From contig JABWDB010000047.1 in NCBI GenBank assembly GCA_019614645.1, positions 2,170,001 to 2,234,000 of the forward strand: a DNA stretch of 64,000 nt, in the 5' to 3' direction. The translations under genes were made by a program, and so were the position numbers. The notes below the pieces were generated by a model, which was not told the origin of the DNA, did not search any database, and saw only the letters and a program-made list of their open reading frames with translations. Origin of the DNA: Stratiolaelaps scimitus (Eukaryota > Arthropoda > Arachnida > Mesostigmata > Laelapidae). Each line of letters starts with the position of its first letter. The first letter of the stretch is position 1. This document shows, piece by piece, positions 23,901 to 60,453 of the stretch.

Positions 23901-25730
23901 CTATTCCTGATAGACCGAGATCTGTGAGGCCCTGATTGTCTATCGACAGCACGGATGGTGACGTCCGATTAAATTCTCGTCTAGTCCACTATATGTGTGT
24001 ACTGTATGTATATGTTTGATTCGACCTTAGTAAACAAACTACGGACACATTGCGTTATAAAAGATGACTGTATCGGATGATGTCAGCCATCTAAAAACTC
24101 GACAACGCCCACTTGTGTCGTTGACAGACACCTTAAGCTTTATCCACATGAGCGTTACGCTCTTGTAGTGATTCTCAGAGTGAGATTGCGAGCATTCGGT
24201 AAATACTTAGTTCAAATACTTCGAGCGGACTTGGCACACTGTTCCCATGGTATACTGCAGGTTAAAGTAAAGGATTCACGATGTTACATAATCATATCAA
24301 TTATTTTCTATGTCATAAGAAAACGTAACCGGCAAAATATGATTACCCATAGATCATTTGTTGTTCTTCACATCACCTCTAAATCTGATAGCAAATAGAA
24401 ACCGATATTTCATACTCTTCTCCTAAGCGGAAAGTGAATGCTAAAAATGCATAACTTTTCAATGACCCAGGTGTCCAGTTTCCAATCCGGCTAATTAGCC
24501 AGCTATACTGATAGTAATAACACAAAGGGTATGCTGTGTATCTGTCTGCTCTTTCCGTCCTGTTTCCGAGAACTGGGTTCACGTGTTTATCTAATCCACT
24601 GTTTATATTTATACCAGAGCCGAACCAAAGCTTATCCCTCATGTTCGTATCGAGGCTCGAAGCTGACCATGACGAATGTTATTAAATGCTGTTCGTTCTA
24701 CGACGGTGAGGTAAGCAGCTACAAAATCATCATGACTCAAGACAAAGGAAGCTCTGATGTTATCATGGATTCCGAGTGGCGCTTTTCGCTCATCGGGGTC
24801 ATGCGATTGTAGCCATTTACCTTCACTATTTACTTACTATTTCTTTACTATCTGTTTGATTTTCAAATTAACCTATCAGGTATATATAATGTCATGGCTG
24901 ATTCTGTGAATATTTTGTACATCCTTTGCGCGCTCTGGAGGAGATGATGATCCTAAATATGAATATCCTTCAGACGGAAATCATATCAGAATTCAATAAT
25001 GATTAGGCCATTAAACTATTATAGATTTTAGTGTCGGTCGAACGCCATGTGGTGGCTTGACCAACCCCCTATTGAGGAGAATATTTTACCACTATAGCTT
25101 AGACGGGTCACATTATGACAGCACTCGAGGCACGATATAGAAATCCAAATAAACTTGAACATGTTTGGGCTGGTTATAATTAGTCCTATAAGAAGTTCAA
25201 CTCAATTTCCCAAGCAAGTTTCTCGAGCGAGTGAAACTGTCTGAAGCCTCCCGTCCAGCTCTAGCTCAAATCCAGAAAGACACAACGGTTGCACCATACA
25301 AACGATCCATTACCTATCTTAAGTTACCACGTGTATGCCCCAGCGCCTCAAAGAGAACACCTTTGACTCTTATGGCATATTTTGCATCGAGACCCGCCAT
25401 GTCGGTGTGAAATAATATACGTCTCACAATTTATCCGAAAATATGGATTGACTTGTTATACAACTTAGTGCTATTTTCAGTATAGACTATGTGTCACCAT
25501 TTGCAATTGTCATTCGAACTGTTCAAATCATACTGGAGGTCCCTTGTTCTTTCAACGACGAAGAAACGCTTCTGACGTGGCATCGGATGCAGCTGGGGAT
25601 CGAAGCCCTTCATAACCAATACTTTCCAATGAGTAGTGTGACACTTGTCCTGATGTGTTATAAATCAGTTAATCCAAACCTTGTTATATAGACCGTGTTA
25701 TAAATAAGATTATTCTGACCTTGTTATATA
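20961..25730. other. non-coding stretch with one weak exon candidate
   Basis: 22078-22670 has overlapping open frames on both strands. One of them is splice-flanked (see 22138-22313). Elsewhere I recognise nothing. Confidence 0.3.
22138..22313 (+). other. weak candidate exon, Cys-rich end
   Basis: The segment is flanked by a TTTTAAG acceptor-like site and a GTAAGC donor-like site and is open in one frame throughout (58 codons plus two bases). The end reads SCKCEDIHVPCSGPCCKG, with six cysteines in C-x-C-x7-C-x3-CC spacing. No family is recognised. The opposite strand is also open, so chance is a serious alternative. Confidence 0.15.
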
Positions 25731-25734
25731 TACA

Positions 25735-25810
25735 GCTTTTATCATATTTTTTTGCGAGAACTTTAGCATTGTGAAACTGCAGTTTCGAAAATAAACCTCA
25801 AATGAATGAA
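25735..25810 (+). mobile_element. LINE 3'-end remnant
   Basis: The segment contains GCGAGAACTTTAGCATTGTG, then GCAGTTTCG and AATAAAC. It matches, in the same order and spacing, the 3' untranslated end of the LINE at 60367-62760 (GAGAACTTAAGCAT, GCAGTTCCG, AATAAAC). It has no coding part, so it is a severely 5'-truncated copy. Confidence 0.65.
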
Positions 25811-28044
25811 CGTCATTGCACTTCGACCCACTAAAGCATCTTATAGCCACTACGCCAGTGTTCGATCTCGGTGCCATTATTTAACATTTTTTCGAAACAA
25901 GATATAGGTACTTCTGCAACTATTAGTGCATATACATATATATGCAGATTAGCGCCACTTGATGCTGTATAAGTATTCTCAAGGCCATATCCACTTTTAA
26001 CCTCTTAAAATAAGGCCATATCGAACCACGTCCTCGAGTAACATTTGCAAGGTGTGTTTCGACGCGAATGTGAACCTCACCGCACCTCATCGCCACCAAA
26101 TGTTATGTAAATATATATGGGCATCTGTGTCTTCCCTTTACCGCTGTTTACGGCTGACTATGTGCGTCCCACTTGTATCAACATTCTGCTTAGTTATGAA
26201 GATCGTTATTTTCCGGATCGCAAAGTTTCACTGGGAGCCCACATGCGCCTCAGTAGCGTAAATGCTACAAATATTGATCAATAGCATTACACTGGGTTCT
26301 GATCTTGGTACGAGCTGAAGCCAAACCCCCTCGTAACCCTATGTTGTGGACACCCTCTGAAATAGGGTGGCCTTATTGAGGCATATGAGGTATACCAGTA
26401 CCTGACCGTGTCTGCCAATAGGAAATGGCACTCGGCCAATTAACGACGTACCTTCGTCGACGAGGTCACCAATCTATAACATTCACTTGTTGCTTCGGAC
26501 CGACATATCGAGAAAGATGCTTTACCTAATAGAAATTTGTTTTTCTTTTTTCCAGGGCAACTTGCGTGCTTTTTGAGTGATTAATTCTAGCTTTCGTCAG
26601 TATCTTCAGACCAATTTTCAATTTTACAGTTAACTATAATCCATTTGGCATTTGATTTTCTCTCACACAACCTTGCTTACCCGCTCACAGCTATCAACGT
26701 ATTCAAATCTTTTCCAAGCACCAAAACTAGGTCGTGAGTTCTTGGTTCGCCCCGGCAATGCTGCAGCTGCCAAAATATTACGGACATCCCAATAATAATA
26801 TGTATAATAATGCCAAAGCAAATATGAATTTCCCTAGTAACTATAACAACGAAAATGAAAATAAACCGTTTTCGTAGCTCAAACGAAGCGTGCAAAAACA
26901 ATAACGCCGGATATGATTGGCGATTCGCAAGTGGCCGCAAAAGCGGTGAAAATCTAGGGCCATAAAATCTAATTGCTTTTTCGTGCTTTACAGCGCAACA
27001 TGACCGACGCATTCGTGGTGATGATATTGAGGTCGTCAAACAACTCAGCTGGGTGAAATATGGGTGTGACCTTGAGAGTTCACAACCCAACGAGAATGTA
27101 TTTTTGAAACCACTATTTTGCCCGTTTTTTTTGAAGGGAAATGCTGCACCGCCTTTATAATAGTGGGAAGGATTGGGCCTCGTCAGCCTGTAGAGAGGGT
27201 CGTGGTGTAATTTTTCCTCAGAAAATTGGCCTGATGTATGTTTGATATTAGCTGGCTTATCCTTGATTCTAATATTGATTCGTATCATTAGTGTTACTGC
27301 TGTGAGCGACATTCTGTCAATTCCTCAAATGGCCCTCGGATCAGGATGATGATGATGATGTATTACAGTGAATCTGATATAGTCTGATAGACTTTTTTGA
27401 TTCGAAGTAGCAGTTGCGAGGTTGTGTATTTCCGGTCGGCGTAACGTGCTTTCTATATTTACACCTTCCAATATAAGCTGCTTAGGAGCTACAGCGTCGT
27501 TCTGTCGTTTCGTATCATTTCACACTGCACAATTGCACAAGACAGGGTCACATATGTAGGCGGTAAATCAGATGGTATAGACATCAATTTACTCATAGAG
27601 CCGCCTACTGAATTGAGCAGCGTATTTGCATATGTCGATTCAAATAGGGTGGGTTTTAAGGAGCAGAATCATTCGTGGATATGCGACAAAAGGTGATATT
27701 TTCCAATGGTACAGAAAGGCTCAATGCGTTCTACAAGGCCGAGTCATTGAGCCATTTTTACTACAGTTGTGTATGCATATATCGCACACCAGCATAAACG
27801 TTCATTAGAATCACATAATCTATATTGGCTCACACTTTATTTGCTGGACAAGCGCTATTGGTTTGTGTGATGATAGGCTCCGCAGGTAGGGACAGTGCTA
27901 AAATTAGCGCCGTTACTTGGGCTCTGTGACGTTGCTAAAAAGCTGGCGAACGACGTCACTCTAATTGTGTAACCACTCCAGCAATAATTACATACAAGTT
28001 CTCAAAAGCCGGCACGATGAGCCGCTGTTCGTTAGTTACTAGGA

Positions 28045-28045
<1 letters not shown>

Positions 28046-28087
<42 letters not shown>
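28046..28087. repeat. (TA)21 microsatellite
   Basis: 42 bases of uninterrupted TA, the longest simple repeat in the window. It makes a spurious Ile-Tyr run in the minus-strand frames. Confidence 0.95.
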
Positions 28088-28092
<5 letters not shown>

Positions 28093-28563
28093 TCAAGTGC
28101 TCGTTATGGACCGTGGACGAATGCTCCGCCTTGATGGTTACACCGAAGATGATAACGTTGAAATCATATACACGAATTTGAGTATACAGGAGGTGCGCAG
28201 ATAACAAGCGCACTGAACCTTACTGTATGTGTCGAGCACGGTCGGATGAAATAATTTTCAAGATTAGTAAAACATTTTAACTATTCCTCGAGTTACAAGG
28301 ACGAAGCAAACTCTGTTTCTGTAACTATTTATTATACTCCATTATCCAGATTATGATAATGTGGCCTGGGCGTAGTATTAAGTTGTTGGAGAAGTTGCAA
28401 CTAGAAATTACCCGGTGTTGAAGCACAGGAGCGCGCTAATTATGTTTACATCGACAAGTCGTCGTTATGCACAATCGAACGCAACCACTACACTGGAAAG
28501 TGCACTTACTATCATTACTGGTATTATTATCTAAAGGACTAACTGTTTGGAGTAGCATTTAAT

Positions 28564-28613
28564 ATACTCGAACCAATATATTCGAGTATACCAATATATA
28601 TATATATATATAT
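28564..28613. repeat. inverted repeat followed by (AT)n
   Basis: ATACTCGAA and TTCGAGTAT form a short hairpin directly followed by an AT run of about 20 bases (28594-28613). Confidence 0.8.
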
Positions 28614-29545
28614 TCAAGTCCAAGTCCTCAATTAGCAACGCTGACTAATATACCGGGTTGTTGCTTCAATGAGCCCTCAACAAATCAACGCAATTGTCAT
28701 CACGGGTTGTTTATGCTTGCTGCTGCTGCCTAAATCGTAAGCGCAGTAGCGGCAGGTGTAGGTTAAGCATAGCCACAACAGTTTCATTTGCACGCCAAGA
28801 TATTCGCGTGGTAACTGTATCATGAGATTATATATTCGAAACACTATGCGGCTCCGTGTGTTGATAGTATCGCCTGTTTGTGTAACATCGAATTCGGTGT
28901 ATCCTAATCGTGCGTACATGCACGGATAGCATATCGTTATCAGTAGTTGTGTTAACTAGCGTTTTGTGGTGCCGCCCACCTTCAATTACGCCTGGGCGTG
29001 GGGACACGCCAGCTCTTTCGTCATCGCCACAAAATTAACAATGCAGCTTGTTAGTTAGTATCAGACGATCACTGAACAAGTGATACGACGCTGTGTCAAC
29101 CATTAGTCTGCGAAAGAACAATTAAAGAAAGAACAAGGCTCTAGTTCCTATGAGAATGTCACAAAGTCGCGTTAGGCTAGCTATTATAATATGGGTAGAC
29201 ACCGTTGTGAAATAGGTAAATGTGCTTAAGAAGGGGGACAATCCATAGACATTCGTTTATCTTTTTTAGTCGTATTCAGGCGCAGTTGACCATCTCTCAA
29301 ACACATACACGCCAATACAAATAATGAGAACGGTAGTTAGTATACAATACAATGTGGATAACGTGTGACGCCTGCCTATAAATGGTTCCAAAGGAGATGC
29401 CATAGTACGGCAGTATTATCACGACCTCATAATCAGTATTTTTATCAAAAACCCGACATAGAGCGGTGATCGACCATAGCGCTGCGTTGAGACACAATAC
29501 ATTCGAGCAGGAACATGTAAAGTTGCTCTTTTCTATTCTGCATCG

Positions 29546-29563
29546 TACACACACACACACACA
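29546..29563. repeat. (AC)n microsatellite
   Basis: Nine AC units, uninterrupted. Confidence 0.9.
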
Positions 29564-30200
29564 TACGCGCACATCGGTAGGACCAACAGCGAAACATGTC
29601 GACGGTGGGGCCACCGTCATGGAATAAAATAATAGTACAACTTTATAGTTTGTATTACAAACGACATAACACCAGCATTCAATGTGCTCGCGTCTCTTTA
29701 GAGGTGGCGCAAGCGCGTCTCTTTAGCCGGCCAGTGTATTCAGATAGTGCCAGCGATATCTTCCGAGCGAGAGAAGTTCGCCGGCCAAGTGTAGCTTTGT
29801 GCACTTTGTGTGCCTGTCTGCCACCCCATCGTCTATTATTACTGGACGAAGGATCTTTGGAGGTATCCAATAGCAGGCTCATGAGATTTAGAGTGGATTT
29901 ACTTCTTATCATTGTCTATTCGATCTATTCGGTCGGAACTGAGTGGCAACTGAGGTACCATTCGAAATCGAGGTGCTGCTTCAGCGTTGCAGGGTGTCCG
30001 GTCGATCAAACACGGTAAAACGTTTTGTGTTTTGTCGTGACCATGGGCGTTTCGATTATCGTAAGACGTCCCTTGTATGAACGTATTATGGAATCGATAG
30101 TTCAAGATACCCCTCATATATAGGCCAGCAGTAAATAAAGGTCGTTCGGAGCAATTATGTGCATTGAAATAGCTTCGATAAAGTTCGAACCAAGCGTCAT

Positions 30201-30219
30201 AGAGAGAGAGAGAGAGAGA
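30201..30219. repeat. (AG)n microsatellite
   Basis: About nine uninterrupted AG units. Confidence 0.9.
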
Positions 30220-32849
30220 TGATTTGACTGCTGGAGACCACAGAGGAGGTCACGTCATCCCAGGACATCTTACGGGTTGCAACAATTACCGTAGCCTTGG
30301 AGAAAACTATTGTAACTGTTACGAATTTATTACGAATACATTGAAACTAACCAAGAAAAATGCAACATGGATCCGGCGCAGATGGAAACACGAGTGGCAT
30401 ATTCTAAATGCCACCCAAAAGACTACACGAAACAAAAATGGAATGTCAAAAATGTGGTATCCGCACGTTTGAAAACACATTATTATACGCTAGAATTAAA
30501 CGTGATTTGTCATTCTTAGTTACTGTGTCAAAACGATCTCGAGTTCTTGAGAAGACTCATGAACAAATGGCACAGCAGTTGAAAGCACTCGGTGTAATTT
30601 TTCGATGAGGACGCGAAAATCATATGGCTGCAATAACGAACTGGATGGACGCCAATACTATTCATTGACGTATAGTGCGTAAATTTAAGCCCTTGTAATT
30701 ATGGTTGTCCCATTTTTCAAAAAGGAGCACTTGGTGGTGTACATTACGCAAACATCGATTTGCCTCAGTGGAAGGTATATTGCCGATCAGAAAATCCTAG
30801 GGCTCTGGCTCCGTGCTGAAATAAGTACCTCTCGGAGAGAACCTCTGATATATTAAAAAAAAATCATAGTTCTAATATAAAAAACTTATCAGTGTTTTTT
30901 CGATATACAAAATAGCTCCGAACGGCCGAACAGAGATATGACCTCTTATCTTTTAAATTACGTCTGTTAGAAGTACGTAACCAGCATTGTAGCCGTCACC
31001 CAATCTCACAACGTAGTCAATGTCGTTAAACGCTCCATTGAAGGGAATGGAAATGATACAGTTCATAAACGCATGTTTTTGGGTTTGTACGCGTACATAT
31101 CGATGTTCGCTTTGTCCTTGGGGCGTAATCGGGCGGAAAAGATCCTCATTTCCTCAAAGAAATAATAGCATTGTTATCCAATGGGTCCACACTGTATTAA
31201 GCATAGAGCCAATATAACAGAGCACTTCCACGTAGGCTGCAATCTGAGCACAATTAGTGTCTGATAAATGAATATATTGCAGCAGTGTGCCTCTGCCCAG
31301 TTATTGTATTGCGGTGGGCGGTGGTTATTACGTAGAGATGATAATAATAATAAAAACGACCAAATCGTGCCTGTTCGTTTGTCCAAGGTCATTTGTTGCT
31401 TCATCATTAAACGGCTCCAGATCCCAGATTAGATGGTAAACGATGTTCGTTGCCTGACTGACATCAGCCGAATGTTCCCCAGATGGCCAAATTTAATTCT
31501 CTCACACTCTCTCTCGAATGCTCCCAATGGGATTAACACCGTCAAATCAGATCCCCTCACATCGTCAGCCGTGTCCCAGCTCATATGAAAGTTTTAATCA
31601 CTAAGTACGGTATATGGTGTGGGCAGCGTAATATGCCATAAAAGCACCTTTGTGAACGGGGTGGAATGGCCTCCCGCCGTATCGTTTCGAAGTGCGCGTT
31701 CAATGACTTGTAAGTCCGTCATGAGTTAGCCTAGCTGGTACCAAGACTACTTGAGAATAAGATCGAAATTGCGAGATCTAATTTCGGGAATTTCTTATTT
31801 CTTCATTGTTTCTTTAGGATTCGTTATTTGTCCATTGTTTTTTTCTTCAAATGCCGCTCGCCACGACACAGAGTGGACTGGACCATTTTGGCAGTCTCTG
31901 GCCGCAGGCATCCGGAGTCAGACGTTTGAACTCAGCTGACGGCAAGTCATCTTCAATTGATCCTGTATTGTTGGCGATACCATTATTTCGGGCTCTCTGA
32001 TTGCTGGATGGGGTAGTAACAACAACGAAGATACCTGCGCTTTACAATGAACAGTGCAAACGAAATTATTTTTTGTTCAGCCTTGTATCTAACGCGTATA
32101 CAAACTGAAGCCACTTTGCTTCTTAATCATACACACCAACAAATCTATCAAGGGAGATATATAATGAACATAACGACAGCGGAAGGTAGAGGAAGGTAGA
32201 GGAAGATGAGGATATATCTGTATATATTATATCAAAGCGTAATGAAAGAGTAACAACACATTCGTCTATAAGAAAATCAAGTTTTCCTCAACAATATTGC
32301 ATTTATTGCACAGATCATTATTGTTCATTCACATGTATTGATGTGTGATAGCGACTCTTATGTGCTATTTATTATTCGGATTTTGTCGTCGATGTTGCCT
32401 CAAATGATGTATTTAACCGCGATTCGTCTGTTGTAACGTCATCGGCCTTCAAATTACGCAGTTACGCAGACACAATATCGCTATACTACTCTTGCTGTTA
32501 TTGTTGTTGTTGCTGCCCTTGTTGAACTGGATAAGGTATCCAAATTCCATATGATTATTATTACTATTATATTTTGGCAATAAAAATAATGATCACAATT
32601 ACAATTATAATAGGTGATAGGCTGGTGTCAGCCATCATTTGCATGATATGGATTGCTTGTTTTCGTATTTTGTCAATCTCTATCATCAAGATGGGACTCG
32701 ATGATAGCCTACCCCTCACCGCTCAACTCTGCTCCGTCGTTCATTATGCGTAGGGTGCATAGCGTTAGGAACATCGTCATATACCACCGGATTTATGTTG
32801 TCCTCAGCAATCGACTACCCTAGCAACGATTGATGTTGCTGGTAGCCAC

Positions 32850-32867
32850 GGTGGTGGTGGTGGTGGC
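32850..32867. repeat. (GTG)n microsatellite
   Basis: Six GTG units in a row. Confidence 0.85.
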
Positions 32868-33302
32868 GTTGTACGATATTTCTGGTAGACGATGTTACTG
32901 AAAACTGCTGACTAAAATACAATATCTGACTGCAACTATCAAGAGGGGAAAATACAGCATTTGGAAACGTTTTCTCTTTACGTGGGGAAAGGTGTGTGGA
33001 TCAGGGTTATTATCATTGAGAGAATACGGCGGGGAGCTGGGACGGGGAACTCTCAGCCGGCCAAAGAACAAGGAAAATGCGGATGGGAATTAGAGGACGA
33101 TTAAAGATATAGATGCTTCGAGGGAACATGATAGATCGTTGTATAGATAGATCTGCGGAGATGCATCAGGGCGTATTGCCTTCACCGGCAATAAAGCTGG
33201 CAAAAGCCATTGGTGGGCCGCTATCATGGTGGGAAGGCATCCCCTTCGATCATATTGTATTGTACCATTATTATATAAAGTTGTTGTAATAATGAATAAC
33301 AG

Positions 33303-33322
33303 ATAATAATAATAATAACAAT
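33303..33322. repeat. (AAT)n microsatellite in the likely 3' UTR of the Mp20-like gene
   Basis: A run of AAT/ATA units lies about 60 bases beyond the stop codon on the minus strand, so it is probably transcribed. Confidence 0.7.
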
Positions 33323-33377
33323 AATTGGGTAATCTGGATGTTCACATGTGGTAGGCTTGGAGGGAGGTGTTGTTTGT

Positions 33378-57526
<24,149 letters not shown>

Positions 57527-57639
57527 GTTGACTTGAAGTGAAGTTATAGAGATGATATACGAGATGTAACTTGAAGCACTTAAGAGCACTAACACACTTC
57601 GTTGATTTTGGAAAGCTAACTTCGCTTTCAGGCTCTGGA

Positions 57640-58170
57640 AATGTATCACAAGGAGATCCTGGTTGTCTCGTCACGCCAGGAACGACGATAGTTGAACAGA
57701 GGTCTTGTTCCTACGACGCGCAAGAAGGGAGTGGCCATCGAAGCGTCCGCCCGCCGCCCTATATGATCTCACACCGTGGGTGTCAGCGCCTCCCTCGCAG
57801 CCGGAGTTGAGGAGATGGTGCGGCAGAACACCATGCTAGCGTGAGGCTGTGTCACTCAGACTCTGCTTCAGACTCTGCCGGACGATCAGTTAGCGCCAGA
57901 AGTATAACGCGACCAAAAACCGGCCACCAGCAAGCCACCGAGTTAGCCAGTCGGCTGTGCAATTCTCTCGATCGCGGTGTTCGGCAACGACGGCCCACCG
58001 TCGAAGCCCTTGGTCGACGCACGGCAGTCCACCCTCGTTCTGTTCGACTAATACTTTTTTCTATCCTATGATCGTGTTAGTAAACGTCCGAGCCGGAATG
58101 CGGCGGCGGCGGCGGCTGTTGCGGCGGCGACAACGACGGCTGGTGATGAGTCATCGACGACTTGTGAAGC
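57640..58170 (-). promoter_or_regulatory. GC/CpG-richer block upstream of Mp20-like exon 1, candidate promoter/5' UTR
   Basis: The block just upstream of the start codon is noticeably richer in GC and CpG than the rest of the window, including a (GCC)n-type run at 58100-58130. Read on the minus strand, a 41-codon frame starting MIKVNANERARYLL ends in a Pro-rich run around 58120-58080. An AAG|GTGAAC donor-like site sits three codons into it. This could be an upstream non-coding or alternative first exon. No TATA box with convincing spacing was found. Confidence 0.3.
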
Positions 58171-58464
58171 AAATATCGTGCGCGCTCATTTGCGTTCACC
58201 TTGATCATCTTCGAGATATTACTTAACTGCTCGATTACACAGACTCGATATGGATTGTCTTCTTTTTTTGTTTAGTTTGTTTCGTAAAAGCAATGCGTTG
58301 ATATCACAGCGGAGCTAATAGCACAAATCTCGTTGAGTTCGATGTGTCGCCATAGCAGGACAGAAGCAGTGGTCTTGTGTCCTTGCTCTCTCATGTGTTT
58401 TAAGTTCGCCATTTTATTTACTCTTCGCGAACCCGTTTAGCTTTGTCCACCCTTTTGCTATCTG

Positions 58465-58566
58465 AGGTAAGGTATAATAAATCCTGCCTGGATATCAGAC
58501 CTCACACTGAGGTATTTGCCGGGTAGTGTCAGAGTCTTACTGACTGAACCCAGAAGCGATTTTGAC
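58465..58566 (+). repeat. interspersed repeat family 2, copy B
   Basis: 58481-58566 aligns without gaps to 11051-11136 (12 mismatches in 86). Upstream similarity (GGTAA...ATAAATCC) begins near 58465, with a small indel. It lies about 1 kb upstream of the Mp20-like start codon. Confidence 0.75.
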
Positions 58567-58941
58567 TATTTAACTACATCTATCGCTAAGCAAACCTCTC
58601 GGAGAGATTGCCCAGAAATAGGTGTAGACAATGATTCCGCATTGCTTATATAACTACATCCTCTTAAACTCTCTGTGGCGGATTGAATGAGATTGAGTGT
58701 ATGTAGGTTTCGCGCTCCAACCGCTCATAACATACGTTGATCCGATGGAATGCTCTGCCTTCCTCATCGTTCATCAACGATGTAATCGTGTTCAGTGTGG
58801 TATCAATCTCATCCCTGTGGTGGGAACCGGCTCGAACGAACCGTGCTCGATGAGTTACATACACCATCCAGTGGAATGGCTGATGACGTTTAACGTTGAT
58901 CAAGAGCCGATCCACATGATGATACTAGCGATACATTAACC

Positions 58942-59052
58942 TGTCCAATCGTCTAATTATCCACGTCGACACATTCAGTCAGACATTTGCCAGCTCGACA
59001 GCCTTCCAGTGGCTCATCTTCAGGATCCTATTGTGCATGGTGTGAATGTGTC
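58942..59052 (-). other. candidate exon upstream of the Mp20-like gene
   Basis: A strong acceptor (run of eight T, then ACACAG) opens at 59052. A frame reads HIHTMHNRILKMSHWKAVEL and stops in TGA at 58981-58979. A GACAG|GTTAAT donor-like site lies near 58942. It may be a terminal coding exon of a gene further right, or a 5' UTR exon of the Mp20-like gene with a small uORF. The residues are not recognised. Confidence 0.25.
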
Positions 59053-59059
59053 CTGTGTA

Positions 59060-60360
59060 AAAAAAACACCGATTGTGAGATATCGATTGATGAGGAATCA
59101 ATCAGCTGTTTGTGAGCATGAGACATGGACAGCGAATAATAAGTGCAACTCTGGCCCCTTACATCACTCACAATTATAGTTTAGTCCCACTAGTGAGCGT
59201 TGTTGCCCTCGTGAAACCTGTGTGTTCCACTGTTTTATGTTTCGGATATATTGTGTGTGATCGGATTGATTTGATTAGTCGCAGTTAATAGTTTGGAGCT
59301 TCTTAAGGCTCGCTCATCAGACTACATTGTACGCAGCACTTCAGTCGGAGTAGAACCCATCTATAGGCATATATGTTCTCTTCTCGAGATCGATTCCGGC
59401 AAGTAACGTGCTTTCACAACGAGAGACTGACGGTCTGTCTGCCTCTGCTGTTTCGTTTCGGCTGCAAAGACTTCTTGAGAGGAGCATGGTGCACCGCCAA
59501 TGTGTGTAAACGCCCCAACATCAATGTCCCAGTTGTGCGGGGGGGCCATTTTGCTTTCCGAGTGGCCATTTACTGAAATGGCGCATTCTCTGCGGAAACA
59601 TCGCTACGAAATCATCGCCCCTCATCACAAGCCAACTCGACACGAGCTAGCTGCAGGAAATAGCTAGTATTTGTGTGCTTCGTGTGTGCTTCGCTCATGG
59701 CAGGCGTAACTCAAAGTCCACTCCGGTTAGCTGCGGCAAATGTTGCCCGCAGGCTCCTGTTCCCGCGAGCGGCCCAAACTGTCCAATGAGTTGTAGTGTA
59801 GTACTTTTGTATTAGTGATATTGCTATTGCTGTTGTTGTCAGGAGCGGTTATTTCTGCCGTCACGGCTGCTGCCTTGCATACCCCGCTGGCTGAATAATT
59901 TGTGCTGATGTAGTAATATGACGATATTCAAATCATAAGCATAATATTCAACCGCAAATCCTAATGTGGGTATTTATTATTGAACATATATGTGAAAATT
60001 ACATGCACCTGCCGGTTATATGTTTTCAATATACGCAACTAATTTGTGACTCTCTAAAGTCCATAATCAAAACGAAAAATATAGCAAACGGAGAAACATG
60101 GTACCATTGGGATTCCTGCTATAGATAAACAAGTGTTATTTCCAGGTCCTTCTCAAACTAGGAGCTTAAAAGTTAGTTGTCAATGACGAAAGCCGTTTTA
60201 GTGCTATATATGAAAGCCATTCAACTCTACATTTTGTTGTCATAATCTTCCATTGAGTCAAATATTATAACTTGATGGTCTAAACATATCGACATCAATA
60301 GTGACGACTATCAATAGTGATTTTCAGATACAATGTAACCAATCCACAGCTAACACCATG
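59060..60360. other. stretch between the Mp20-like 5' region and the LINE
   Basis: No gene or repeat recognised. Short open frames at 59360-59580 on both strands have no domain. Confidence 0.4.
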
Positions 60361-60453
60361 TGTTAACCTCTTCGGGACGCCTCTCTAAGGGACGCCGATG
60401 ACAGTGAGACGAATCTAGTCAGACAACATGATGGTGTTAGCATCGAGAAGTTT

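Larger units (their letters stand above)
25811..33377. other. intergenic stretch downstream of the Mp20-like gene
   Basis: This contains microsatellites (listed) but no recognised gene. A 211-codon minus-strand frame at 26677-27312 has no domain. The 3' UTR and poly(A) site of the Mp20-like gene must lie in the right end. Candidate minus-strand AATAAA signals (TTTATT on +) occur near 32300 and 32366, but none is close to the stop. Confidence 0.35.

Noticed and set aside
26720..26760. GGTTCGCCCC word near GTCGTGAGTTC, tRNA T-arm-like
   Set aside because: No acceptor or A-box partner and no repeat copy in the window.
26677..27312. 211-codon minus-strand frame, one of the longest outside the LINE
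   Set aside because: No domain, no splice context and mixed low-complexity stretches (Ile/Phe run, basic run). It looks like a chance frame.
58664..58915. 83-codon minus-strand frame with protein-like residues upstream of the Mp20-like gene
   Set aside because: The opposite strand is open for 80 codons over the same bases, acceptor context is poor, and no family is recognised.
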